Both the position numbers and the translations under genes were made by a program. Of a stretch of DNA of 64,000 nt, positions 26,070 through 34,180 are shown in pieces. The DNA is from Oscillospiraceae bacterium. Its GTDB lineage: Bacteria > Bacillota > Clostridia > Oscillospirales > Ruminococcaceae. The notes beneath the pieces are model-generated. The model saw only the letters and a program-made list of their open reading frames with translations. It was not told the DNA's origin and did no database searches. The stretch covers positions 1 to 64,000 of the forward strand of contig JAGBAZ010000057.1 in NCBI GenBank assembly GCA_018110905.1. The letters run 5' to 3'. Numbering within the stretch: position 1 is the stretch's first letter; the number at the start of each line of letters is the position of its first letter.

Positions 26070-26824
26070 TCGGCATCACCTCCTTCGGCGATGTTGGAAA
26101 TACCGAGAAGAAGTTCCGTTGCATGGTGCTTCGGGTTGGAAAGAACTTCGTCGGTGACTCCCTGTTCAACAAGTTCGCCTTCGTTTATTACAGCCACGTG
26201 ACGGCAAATGGATTTTACAACGCCGATTTCGTGGGTGATGATGAAAACTGTTACACCAAGTTTTTCGTTGATATCTTTAAGAAGTTTAAGGATTGCTTTG
26301 GTTGTGAGGGAATCCAGCGCGGAAGTGGGTTCGTCGCAAAGAAGAATGGAGGGGTTGTTTGCAAGGGCTCTTGCGATTGCAACTCTCTGCATCTGACCGC
26401 CGGAAAGCTGGCTTGGATAAGAATCCGCTTTGTTTTCAAGGCCTACAAGAGCAAGAAGTTCTTCAACTCTTTTATATCTTTCTTCTTTTTTCATTCCGCT
26501 GAGTTCGAGAGGAAAACCAATGTTGTCACGAACTGTTCTTTGCATAAGAAGGTGATATCCCTGGAAGATAACGCCCACCCTTTTGCGAAGATCGATGTTT
26601 TCCTTTCCGGAAAGTTCGGTTATGTTTTTACCTTCGATGTAAATTGCGCCGCTTGTGGGTTTTTCAAGCTGTGCAATGCAGCGAAGAAGCGTTGATTTAC
26701 CGGCACCGCTCATACCGATCACGCCGAAGATATCACCGGCTTCAACATGGGTCGAAACCGAACGAAGCGCATGGACTTCGTTTGAAGTTTTAAAAATCTT
26801 CGACAGGTTTTCAATACGTATCAA
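26066..26824 (-). CDS. metN: MetN methionine ABC transporter ATP-binding protein, short form
   Basis: This 252-residue ATPase has Walker A GMSGAGKST (residues 37-45), the Q-loop IFQGYHLL, signature LSGGQMQRVAIARAL, Walker B ILLCDEPTSALD and the H-loop ITHE. It ends near residue 250, whereas E. coli MetN (~340) carries a C-terminal NIL/ACT domain that binds methionine and inhibits transport. That regulatory domain is absent here, so control probably rests on the T-box alone. Inference for Met specificity rests on the MetI/MetQ partners and the Met-type specifier. Confidence 0.94.
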   Translation of the reverse strand: MIRIENLSKIFKTSNEVHALRSVSTHVEAGDIFGVIGMSGAGKSTLLRCIAQLEKPTSGAIYIEGKNITELSGKENIDLRKRVGVIFQGYHLLMQRTVRDNIGFPLELSGMKKEERYKRVEELLALVGLENKADSYPSQLSGGQMQRVAIARALANNPSILLCDEPTSALDSLTTKAILKLLKDINEKLGVTVFIITHEIGVVKSICRHVAVINEGELVEQGVTDEVLSNPKHHATELLLGISNIAEGGDAE

Positions 26825-26860
26825 GTCTTATCTTCTCCTTATCCGTCTTTTTTCGGGAAA

Positions 26861-27148
26861 TAAAAAAACTCCCGTCCTTTTAAAAGGACGGGAGCATAAT
26901 AACTCACGTGTTACCACCTTTTTTCGCCGCAGCATCACTGCTGTGACCTCATCGGGTACTTTCATACCCTATCGCTTTAACGGGCGAACCCCGTCGCAGC
27001 CTTACCGAAAAACCGGCTCGGTGCGCAACTCCAAGGCCATCTTCAGCGCGCTTTGTTCGTTTCCCTTTCAGCAAACGGGAAATCTCTGTGGCCGCATCCT
27101 GCGCTTACTCTTCTCTTCATTGTCTTTAGGATATTTGGCTTAATGAAT
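26861..27148 (-). promoter_or_regulatory. T-box riboswitch (tRNA-Met) controlling metNIQ
   Basis: Reading the minus strand, the leader has a Stem I with the ACAGAGATTT bulge motif, a specifier candidate AUG within GAAGAUGGCC (27040-27038), the T-box AAAAGGTGGTAACACG (about 26931-26914), and a terminator CTCCCGTCCTTTTAAAAGGACGGGAG (26869-26894) with T-run. AUG matches methionine, the substrate of the downstream transporter. Uncharged tRNA-Met should prevent termination. Confidence 0.92.
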
Positions 27149-27150
27149 GC

Positions 27151-27179
27151 ATTATATACCCCTTTTTAAAGAATGTCAA
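27151..27179 (-). promoter_or_regulatory. metNIQ T-box promoter
   Basis: Consensus promoter on the minus strand: TTGACA (27174-27179), 17 bp, TATAAT (27151-27156), with the transcript starting at the T-box leader. Confidence 0.85.
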
Positions 27180-27207
27180 CCCTTTTTTTAAAAAAATTTT
27201 TAACGCT

Positions 27208-29520
27208 TTAATATCCTGAAATGATCTTCATAACCGCTGCCGTAATATCGTCGGAATGGCCGTCCATTCTCCGTTTAAATGCGGTTTCTGCAATTCCCGC
27301 GGCAATTTCCTCTGCACTTTTTTCCGCAAGGCTTTTAAGTTCGGAAGGTATCCAATCGCTTCCGGAGGCGGTAACTCCATCGGTTACAAGAACAACAACG
27401 TCGCCTTCGCCAAGATGCATGCTGTTCTGTTCATATTCCGCTCCTCCAAGAATACCCACAGGGAACGAAATGCTTTCCACTTTTGAAGCATGTCCGTTTT
27501 TAACCACAAAGGAAGTTTCCGCTCCGGCTTTATAAAAACAAGCCGAACCTGTATAGAGGTTTATCGAAAATGCATCGACCGTTGCAAGGGATTCATCTTC
27601 CGATTTCAGCAAAAGGGCGGAATTAACAAGCTTTATTGCCGGACCGAAACGGAAACCCTCTTTTACCATCTTTGCAACAAGCCCCGCCGTCATCATTGAA
27701 TCCAGCGCGGCGTGTTCCCCGCTTCCCATTCCATCGCTGAGAATCATGTGAGCGCAGCCATATTGGTCCGTAAAATATTCCGAACAATCTCCGCAGAACT
27801 TTTCTCCTTTTGCATTGATGGAAACCGTTCCGAATTCTGCTTTCATAAGAGGCTTTTCACAAAAAACAAGCCTTCTTGCGTTTTCGGTATCTCTTTTGAC
27901 AGGCTTTGCAAGATCACATTCGCATATATCCGAAAGTTCCTCCGTTATTGCCGGAATATCGGCTTTTTTAAGCCTGTCTTTTGCACCGGAAATTTCAATA
28001 TTGATGCAGTTATCTGAATTATAATAGCACACCCCGGAAAAAACCGGAATATTCCTTGAAGCAAAAACCTCCTTCACCGCCGCGGAAAGTTTTTTATCAA
28101 CGTTTTTTACGGTTGCTGTTTCCGCAGCAATATCTTTAAGCAAAAGCGACATTCCCTCGAACTGATCCGTAACAACTTCCCGGATGTTTTTTATTTTTCT
28201 TTCCGCGGAATTTCTTTCCGCCGCCACTTTATATTTATTTTTTATATCATTAAATAATTCTTCGGGTTTCACACATCTTTCGTAAAATTCTCCGGCATAT
28301 CGGGGCAAACGTTTTTCTTTTGCCGCCATTCCCATTTCATAAAAAGCCTTTGTTGTTTCGGAATATCTGTTTTGCCAGCATTCCGCACTTTTTGAGCACA
28401 AACGGCAATTTTGTTCTGCAGACAAATTCAGCACCTTTCCCAATCCTTCCGTGCTCTCTTTTCCAACAGATTCCGCAACCTTTTTTGTTGCTGCCGCAAT
28501 TTCAGATAATCCTTCCGCCGCTCTTCCCATTTTCGAAAGCAAAAGTTCCCTTACCGTTGCAGAATCCGCGGAATTTTCGCTTTGGAACACAAGTGATAAA
28601 AATTTCTTTCCGGTTTTCTGCGGAATAACCATAAAAATTCCCGATGAAATAACAGCCTCATAAACAGGAATATAATCATGATATTCCGTTGCTTCAAGAA
28701 AACAGAAAAGTGCCTTTACCGCAACAAAAGCGCCGGCGCAGCCGACTTTCCCGAAGGGAGAAAAAACTCCGCCCAAAAGGCCGCCCAGAGCATATCCGGC
28801 GATTTCCCCGCCAAAATTTCCCGATGCAAGAGAAACGGCTGTTCCTGCGGAAATCCCCGCAACGGCACCGCCGCTTTCCTTTCCGTAACCTGCTCCGATC
28901 AGAATGATTATTCCAGCCGCGATCGCTCCAATATTAATTTTTCCTATTGAAAAAGAATCCAGCGCCGCAGCGGCAACGGAAGCTGTCATTATTATGCATG
29001 CTCTGTCATTTCCGGAAAGTGAAAGAAAAGTTTTTCCGTGCTCAAAAGCATTTCCCGTCCGGCGGAAGAAATATGCCGCACCGGCGGCAAGAACCGTTTC
29101 CGCAAAGGCCATTGCGCTGCTGTAACCCGAAATCAAGGTTGCCGCCGCATATCCGAATGATGAAAAGGCAGTTGCTCCGGCGGCGATGAGCACCGAAACC
29201 GCATCGCCCTCCGTGAACCTTTCAAACACAAGTTTTGCTCCGAAAACAATGAGCACCGCCGCAACATATCTAAGCGAATTTTCCGGATTTTCAGAAAATA
29301 TGTACCCAAAAACTGCACCAAAAGCCGCCGCAAGGGCCGAATTCCTTCCGGAAGCGGCTGCGGCCGCAACTCCAAAAGGTCCGATTTTTCCAAAAAGGAA
29401 GGTCTTTGTTGCGGCAAAAGAAAAAATCAGCCAGATCATCATGCTCAAAAGATCCGGCGCCGAAGTTTTGAGCATCTTTGGAAATTTAGCCGAAAAAGTT
29501 TTTGTTTTAACTTCCGTCAT
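27208..29520 (-). CDS. spoIIE: Stage II sporulation protein E (PP2C phosphatase)
   Basis: This is a 770-residue membrane phosphatase. The first ~310 residues hold about ten hydrophobic segments; a central cytoplasmic region (about 330-560, with CRLCSKSAECWQNRY) follows; the C-terminal PP2C domain has EFGTVSINAKGEKFCGDCSEYF, ILSDGMGSGEHAALDS, VLVTDGVTASG and DGHSDDITAAVMKI. In Bacillus it dephosphorylates SpoIIAA to activate sigma-F in the forespore and associates with FtsZ. Presence implies the organism can sporulate. Its promoter has an unusual 21-bp spacing (see that entry). Confidence 0.95.
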   Translation of the reverse strand: MTEVKTKTFSAKFPKMLKTSAPDLLSMMIWLIFSFAATKTFLFGKIGPFGVAAAAASGRNSALAAAFGAVFGYIFSENPENSLRYVAAVLIVFGAKLVFERFTEGDAVSVLIAAGATAFSSFGYAAATLISGYSSAMAFAETVLAAGAAYFFRRTGNAFEHGKTFLSLSGNDRACIIMTASVAAAALDSFSIGKINIGAIAAGIIILIGAGYGKESGGAVAGISAGTAVSLASGNFGGEIAGYALGGLLGGVFSPFGKVGCAGAFVAVKALFCFLEATEYHDYIPVYEAVISSGIFMVIPQKTGKKFLSLVFQSENSADSATVRELLLSKMGRAAEGLSEIAAATKKVAESVGKESTEGLGKVLNLSAEQNCRLCSKSAECWQNRYSETTKAFYEMGMAAKEKRLPRYAGEFYERCVKPEELFNDIKNKYKVAAERNSAERKIKNIREVVTDQFEGMSLLLKDIAAETATVKNVDKKLSAAVKEVFASRNIPVFSGVCYYNSDNCINIEISGAKDRLKKADIPAITEELSDICECDLAKPVKRDTENARRLVFCEKPLMKAEFGTVSINAKGEKFCGDCSEYFTDQYGCAHMILSDGMGSGEHAALDSMMTAGLVAKMVKEGFRFGPAIKLVNSALLLKSEDESLATVDAFSINLYTGSACFYKAGAETSFVVKNGHASKVESISFPVGILGGAEYEQNSMHLGEGDVVVLVTDGVTASGSDWIPSELKSLAEKSAEEIAAGIAETAFKRRMDGHSDDITAAVMKIISGY

Positions 29521-29558
29521 TTTTATAAAAAGCTCCTTTGCTGTTTATTTATAATGCC

Positions 29559-29591
29559 ACTATACCGCAAAGAAGCAAAAAAATATGTCAA
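29559..29591 (-). promoter_or_regulatory. spoIIE promoter with 21-bp spacer (Spo0A-type)
   Basis: Minus-strand TTGACA (29586-29591) and TATAGT (29559-29564) are separated by 21 bp. In B. subtilis spoIIE and spoIIG have sigma-A promoters with such long spacers that need Spo0A~P. TTTGACA here differs by one base from the 0A-box orientation TTCGACA. No other -10 at 17 bp is visible. The Spo0A link is by analogy. Confidence 0.55.
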
Positions 29592-29616
29592 AAAAGGCGC
29601 CCATTGGGCGCCTTTT
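29592..29616 (-). terminator. Terminator of the YcxB-like gene
   Basis: AAAAGGCGCCC ATT GGGCGCCTTTT, 11-bp stem overlapping the stop codon of the gene above and abutting the spoIIE -35. Confidence 0.85.
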
Positions 29617-30232
29617 ATACACATTTTTCAGTTTTCTTTCCTGTTTTTGATTCGACGAAAATCCCAAATTCCTCCGGCTTTCCGATAACCGCGTCCGCTT
29701 TCCTGAGCACCATTATTTTTATACCGTCGCATATCAGAAAAACACTTCGGTTTTCAATTACGTTTTCAAGATCATCGTATTCCATCAAAAGTGCTCCGTT
29801 TTCAAAAATCCCTTCCTCATTAAAAAGAACTTTATCCTCCGGTTTTACGGAGGAATTTATCGCAGAAATAAGTTTTTTTGCTTTTTTCTCAAATTTTTCC
29901 GCCGCAGTTTTGCGTGGAAGTACCGCGGTGATCCCTGTTGCAATTGCCAAAGCACCAACAACAAGCGGAACAAAAAGTTCCTGCGGCTTCATAAGGCCGG
30001 GAACAAAAAGAAAAAATCCAAGGGCAATACAGATTATTCCGTAAAATCTGCGGAATCTTCTTCGCCTGAGCAAGGCCTCCTCCGGAAGTTTTTTCTCATT
30101 AAGCCTGTCCGTTTTTTCCCAAAGGCCCGGATATCTTTTTCTCGAAAAAATTTCCGCACGTTTTGCAATCATTTCCGAAACCTGGCACACAAGATCTTCA
30201 GTAAGTTTTTCCGGTTTGAATAAAAACTCCAT
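29615..30232 (-). CDS. Membrane protein with YcxB-like C-terminal domain
   Basis: This 205-residue protein has a charged N-terminus (about 1-60), two hydrophobic helices (about 62-85 and 90-105, IICIALGFFLFVPGLM and LVVGALAIATGITAVL), and a C-terminal domain with NEEGIFENGALLMEYDDLENVIENRS and FGIFVESKTGKK, resembling the YcxB-like family (PF14317). Function is unknown. ATG 30232 is chosen because AAGGAGGTG lies 7 bases upstream; an ATG at 30283 lacks such support. Confidence 0.75.
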   Translation of the reverse strand: MEFLFKPEKLTEDLVCQVSEMIAKRAEIFSRKRYPGLWEKTDRLNEKKLPEEALLRRRRFRRFYGIICIALGFFLFVPGLMKPQELFVPLVVGALAIATGITAVLPRKTAAEKFEKKAKKLISAINSSVKPEDKVLFNEEGIFENGALLMEYDDLENVIENRSVFLICDGIKIMVLRKADAVIGKPEEFGIFVESKTGKKTEKCV

Positions 30233-30390
30233 TTGCGGCACCTCCTTTTTCTTCATAGTATCACGAAGAAAAAACAAGCGCAATATAGAAAAGCCAATCT
30301 TAATAAAACTTTAATAAAGTCTTTTTTCTCACTCGTATAAAAACATATATATTATGCTATAACAACGCATTTTCATTTTAGCACCCACCA

Positions 30391-30472
30391 AAAAAACGCA
30401 TAATCATGCGATTTTTTGTTTTTGCAAAAAAGTTTAAAAACGCCCTGCAAAAAATTCCTGCAGGGCGTTTTT
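30391..30472. terminator. Two hairpins downstream of the small XRE gene
   Basis: CGCCCTGCA / TGCAGGGCG (30441-30467) with flanking A and T runs, then AAAAAACGCAT / ATGCGATTTTTT (30391-30417). Together they can stop transcription from the lipoprotein/XRE side. The remaining gap (30284-30390) is AT-rich, with no gene seen. Confidence 0.7.
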
Positions 30473-30476
30473 TTCA

Positions 30477-30665
30477 TTATCTTATTATAAATTCATCAAG
30501 CGAAACTCCGAAAAAATCCGCCATTTTTACAAGGGTTTCAATATCCGGAAGAGCTTCGCCGGTTTCATATTTGCTTACGGAAGTCTGGGAAATATGAAAA
30601 ACTTTTGCAAGTTTTTCTTGGGTCATTCTCCTTCCCTTCCGCAGATTTTTAAGCATTATGGTCAT
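30477..30665 (-). CDS. Small XRE-family helix-turn-helix regulator
   Basis: This 62-residue protein is little more than an XRE domain: LRKGRRMTQEKLAKVFHISQTSVSKYETGEALPDIETLVKMADFFGVSLDEF. ATG 30665 has AGAGGTG 7 bases upstream. It lies 65 bp after the end of the lipoprotein operon on the same strand with no terminator between, so it may be its last gene. Targets are unknown. Confidence 0.88.
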   Translation of the reverse strand: MTIMLKNLRKGRRMTQEKLAKVFHISQTSVSKYETGEALPDIETLVKMADFFGVSLDEFIIR

Positions 30666-30730
30666 TATCGGTCACCTCTTTGTTTTATTAAAAACCGTAT
30701 CCGCCATAGTTATAATACATCAAAACATGT

Positions 30731-31981
30731 TTATTCAGATGGCAAAATTCTGAGCCGTGGTTCCACCGAATCCGGGTCATATTCAACAAAATATTTTCCG
30801 TCCGGACTTTTCATAACATAAGCCGTACATCCCGGAACAATGGATTCCACTTCGAATTCCGTGTTTCCGATATCTTTGAAAAGTTCACCTGTTTTGTAAT
30901 CATAGGAATAAAGAATACTTGTTTCTTCTGTAAAGGAGTTTTTAAAACGGATTTTTCCGTCATCACCGAAAGGAAGACTTGCATCTCCCCTGAAAATTTC
31001 CTTAAAATCAAGATTTTCCGGCTCAATTGCATAAATAATATTTTCTTTTCCTGAATATTCAGCCGCAATCAAGATTTCTCTTCCAATAAACAAATGATAA
31101 AGATTATCATTTTCGAAAATTTTTTCAGTTCCGCCTTCATTTGCTTTCCAAATTGAGAATTTTGTTTCGCCGTCTTCATCATCTCTTTGACAAAGATAAT
31201 AAAAATCTCCGTTTAAAACACCGCATTGGGGATTTTGTACGCCATAATAAGCGCTGAATTTTCCGTATATTTCATCATATTTTCTCATATCATCAAGAAT
31301 TTTTCCCTCGTCTTTGGAAAAATCATAATAAACCACAAGAAGATGACATTCGAAGATAACTTTGTCTTCATCTATCCAATAGGTGTGGTTTCCGTCCGCA
31401 AGATAATAATATCTGTCAAAAACTTTTCCATCCGGGAAACAGACCTGACAATTTCCATATTCGTCATATCCATCCACAGTACCTTTGTTATATTCCTTAA
31501 CAACGTTTCCTTCCCAGTCGAAAAGCGCAACGTTAGCAAGATAAACCTTTCCATCTTCATCAAAACAAACAAGCCCGAATTGATTCCAGCTGGATTCGAT
31601 TTGTTTATCAACGGCCAGGATATATTTTTCGTTCCATGAAAGGTCAAAACCACCGTCCTCCGGAAGATTTTCTTTCGGAAGAGTCACAGTTTCAAGAAGT
31701 TCATTTTCTGCAGAAATGGTTTTTATTGTATTTTCGTGCTGAAAAGTAAGGGTGTTGTCGCTGTTCCATTCGGCTTTTCCGTTTATAAATTCCGTTCCAT
31801 ATTCCAAATAAGCACCGGCGGCAGGGTAATATTCTTCCTTTTTCTCTTCTGTTGCGGAAGGCGTTTCTTCTTCGTTTTCACTTTCTGTCTGTTTTGTAGG
31901 GTCAACAATTTCAAAGTTCCATTTTGAGCACGCCGTGAGCATCATGGTAAAAATAAGCAGAAGGCAGATTATTTTTTTCAT
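30731..31981 (-). CDS. EIVDPT-motif lipoprotein 1 (propeller-like)
   Basis: A 416-residue secreted lipoprotein: signal peptide, lipobox LTAC (Cys 18), then S-K-W-N-F-E-I-V-D-P-T directly after the Cys, an acidic linker (Glu/Thr-rich, to about residue 48), then repeats with D-x-x-G turns (FDEDGKVYLANV, FDWEGNVVKEY, YDYKTGELFKDI, SPDGKYFVEYD) suggesting a beta-propeller. It has no recognised family. Last of four tandem lipoproteins sharing the motif, 2 bp after the preceding one, in the blaI-M56 operon. Presumably displayed on the outer face of the membrane. Confidence 0.82.
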   Translation of the reverse strand: MKKIICLLLIFTMMLTACSKWNFEIVDPTKQTESENEEETPSATEEKKEEYYPAAGAYLEYGTEFINGKAEWNSDNTLTFQHENTIKTISAENELLETVTLPKENLPEDGGFDLSWNEKYILAVDKQIESSWNQFGLVCFDEDGKVYLANVALFDWEGNVVKEYNKGTVDGYDEYGNCQVCFPDGKVFDRYYYLADGNHTYWIDEDKVIFECHLLVVYYDFSKDEGKILDDMRKYDEIYGKFSAYYGVQNPQCGVLNGDFYYLCQRDDEDGETKFSIWKANEGGTEKIFENDNLYHLFIGREILIAAEYSGKENIIYAIEPENLDFKEIFRGDASLPFGDDGKIRFKNSFTEETSILYSYDYKTGELFKDIGNTEFEVESIVPGCTAYVMKSPDGKYFVEYDPDSVEPRLRILPSE

Positions 31982-31983
31982 TT

Positions 31984-34176
31984 CTAATCACCTGTATTTT
32001 CAACTTTATGGCTGATAACGATACATCCGTTTTCATGTGGACGAAGTATCATCGTGTTTCTTTTTTCGGGTTTTTCCGAAAGAATCATGTTATCTTTATC
32101 GTCCATGTGATAAACATGGGATTCCACAACCGCGGTCAACGTTCCGTCGCCATTTTTTATTACGGAAACAACTTCCCTTTTGTCTCCACGGAAACTGGTT
32201 ACTCCGTATCCTCCGTCAATAAGAATGGCAATATCAAATTTATCGTAGTCATAGTTAACGCCCGTTTCACCCATATCAAAGTAATAATCCTCAAAATATT
32301 TTCCGAGAACGGTGTAGATATCGTTATACGGAATATGGTATTTCTGATCGTTTTCATTGAACCATGCCGCTTTTGCCATATTTGTATCCGCGGAGGCTCC
32401 GCAGTAATCAAAAGTGAACATAAAAACGTTATACAAAATTTTGCTGTTAAGTTCCGCGGCGGAAGAAAAACCTTCATAGGGTTTTGTCCGGTCTTCCTTT
32501 GCGGCCGTCCAGTCGCAGCAACAGAGCAATTCATCGAGATAAAGGATATAATCATCGTTTTCTCTGTTCAAAAATGCTTCTGCAGATAAATCATAAAGAC
32601 ATTCCGGATAGTTATAAGCGGTCGGATTTTCCTTTATTATTTTTTCTTCAAAAGCCTTTGCTTTGGCAAGAGTTCCCTCCGGCATTATATAATTTTTGGA
32701 ATGGATCGAACCTTTTCCCCATTTTATAAGCGCAATTTCGTCTCCGTAATTATCGAAACCCATATAGATGGTTCCGCTGTCTTTTCTGCCGATTATAATC
32801 GGATCAGAAAGGCTTCCGCCTTCTTTTTCAGCAGTATCTTCTTTCCATTCCGCCGGTTTTATTATGGAAATCCAGTTTTCAAGTTCCTCCGCGGAAATTT
32901 CGTGGAGTATCTGGTGGTTGTCATCACTGTAAACAAGGATTTTGCTGAAGCTCTCAACCGGCGGTTCGTTTGCATCTGTAATTTTTTCGAATCCTTTGTA
33001 TCTCAGGAATTCATCGTCGATAAGTTCAAAGGTGATTTTGTATTCTCCGTAACTTTCGTCTCTTTCTTCAAAATAAGTTGAACTTTTAAGAACAAAGCTG
33101 CAGATATATTCGTTTCCGTTTATTTCAACTTCCGGATAAGCGATGGTATAGCTTTCGTTCCAGCTCCATTCCATTGCGGAAATATATTCGCCTTTTTCCC
33201 GGTCATAATGGAAACCGTCCATGTTTACTTTGAAGTTTTCAAGACCGAAAACTTCAAAAGCGATTTTTTCTATTCCTTCTTCAGAAAAATGATATCTGAA
33301 TTCTCCGTCCCTTGGAAAAATTCCGATATAGGGAGCGTTTTTCTTGAAACGCTTGTTCATGTTGGTATAGATCACCGTTCTTTGGATAAAACGGGTCACG
33401 TCATTTTCGCTGAATTCATAGCTTCCATTTTCAAGGCCTTTGCCCTGGTAGCTTTCTACTATCTGGAAAGCAAGTTCAAGAGCCTGGTCTTCAAAGGTCG
33501 GTTCTGAAAATTCATCTCTTTTTTCAACAGAGAGAAGGCGGAGGAATTTGCCTTCCGCACTTTCAAGAATTTCCATTCCCATGCAGGAATGTCCGTAACT
33601 GCCGCCGAAATTTTTATAAATAACATGAACAGTAACGTAGTTTTCGTTGCTCATATAAAAATAGTGGCTTATAAATTCATTAGGTGCGCCGCCGCCGGCT
33701 GTTCCGAGCCAGTAGTTTCCGGTTTCAGCATTATAATAAAAATCGTCTTCTGCCGGTTCATATTCAACGCCGAAATATTTGAAAAGATAGTGATTGCCAA
33801 GTTCTTTTGAAAATTCAAATTTGTTTCCGTTTTCGGTAAGAGCTTCTTCGCCGACCTGAGAATAAATATCCTGGCTGAACCAGTTGAGAACGGAGCTGTC
33901 TGCATCTTCCGATGAAACAAAGTCAATATGAGCGCAGTTCGAAGTAAAAAATTCGATTTGCTTTTTGGCTTCTTCTGTGTACATGAATTTTTCGGCTTCG
34001 GTGTTTTCACATTCCCGGATAAATTCATCGATTGTTTCCGGTATATCCGCTTTCGATCCGGCAAGCTCGCTTTCGCCTTCCACCGGTTTTGTGGGGTCAA
34101 CAATTTCAACGCTCCAGCGGGAACAGCCGGAAAACAGCATTGCAAAAACAAGCGCAAAGCAGATTATTTTCTTCAT
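31984..34176 (-). CDS. EIVDPT-motif lipoprotein 2
   Basis: This is a 730-residue lipoprotein: signal peptide, lipobox FSGC (Cys 18), then S-R-W-S-V-E-I-V-D-P-T. The rest is extracytoplasmic with no known domain. Two internal segments look alike and also resemble lipoprotein 5: YFGVEYEPAEDDFYYNAETGNYW near residue 155 and VFGLENFKVNMDGFHYDREKGEYI near 310, each an [YV]FG start, then F-[YH]-Y-[ND]-x-E-x-G-x-Y. It lies between lipoproteins 1 and 3 with gaps of 2 and 4 bp. Its first ~27 codons are nearly identical in DNA to those of lipoprotein 3, implying duplication. Confidence 0.82.
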   Translation of the reverse strand: MKKIICFALVFAMLFSGCSRWSVEIVDPTKPVEGESELAGSKADIPETIDEFIRECENTEAEKFMYTEEAKKQIEFFTSNCAHIDFVSSEDADSSVLNWFSQDIYSQVGEEALTENGNKFEFSKELGNHYLFKYFGVEYEPAEDDFYYNAETGNYWLGTAGGGAPNEFISHYFYMSNENYVTVHVIYKNFGGSYGHSCMGMEILESAEGKFLRLLSVEKRDEFSEPTFEDQALELAFQIVESYQGKGLENGSYEFSENDVTRFIQRTVIYTNMNKRFKKNAPYIGIFPRDGEFRYHFSEEGIEKIAFEVFGLENFKVNMDGFHYDREKGEYISAMEWSWNESYTIAYPEVEINGNEYICSFVLKSSTYFEERDESYGEYKITFELIDDEFLRYKGFEKITDANEPPVESFSKILVYSDDNHQILHEISAEELENWISIIKPAEWKEDTAEKEGGSLSDPIIIGRKDSGTIYMGFDNYGDEIALIKWGKGSIHSKNYIMPEGTLAKAKAFEEKIIKENPTAYNYPECLYDLSAEAFLNRENDDYILYLDELLCCCDWTAAKEDRTKPYEGFSSAAELNSKILYNVFMFTFDYCGASADTNMAKAAWFNENDQKYHIPYNDIYTVLGKYFEDYYFDMGETGVNYDYDKFDIAILIDGGYGVTSFRGDKREVVSVIKNGDGTLTAVVESHVYHMDDKDNMILSEKPEKRNTMILRPHENGCIVISHKVENTGD

Positions 34177-34180
34177 TCAA

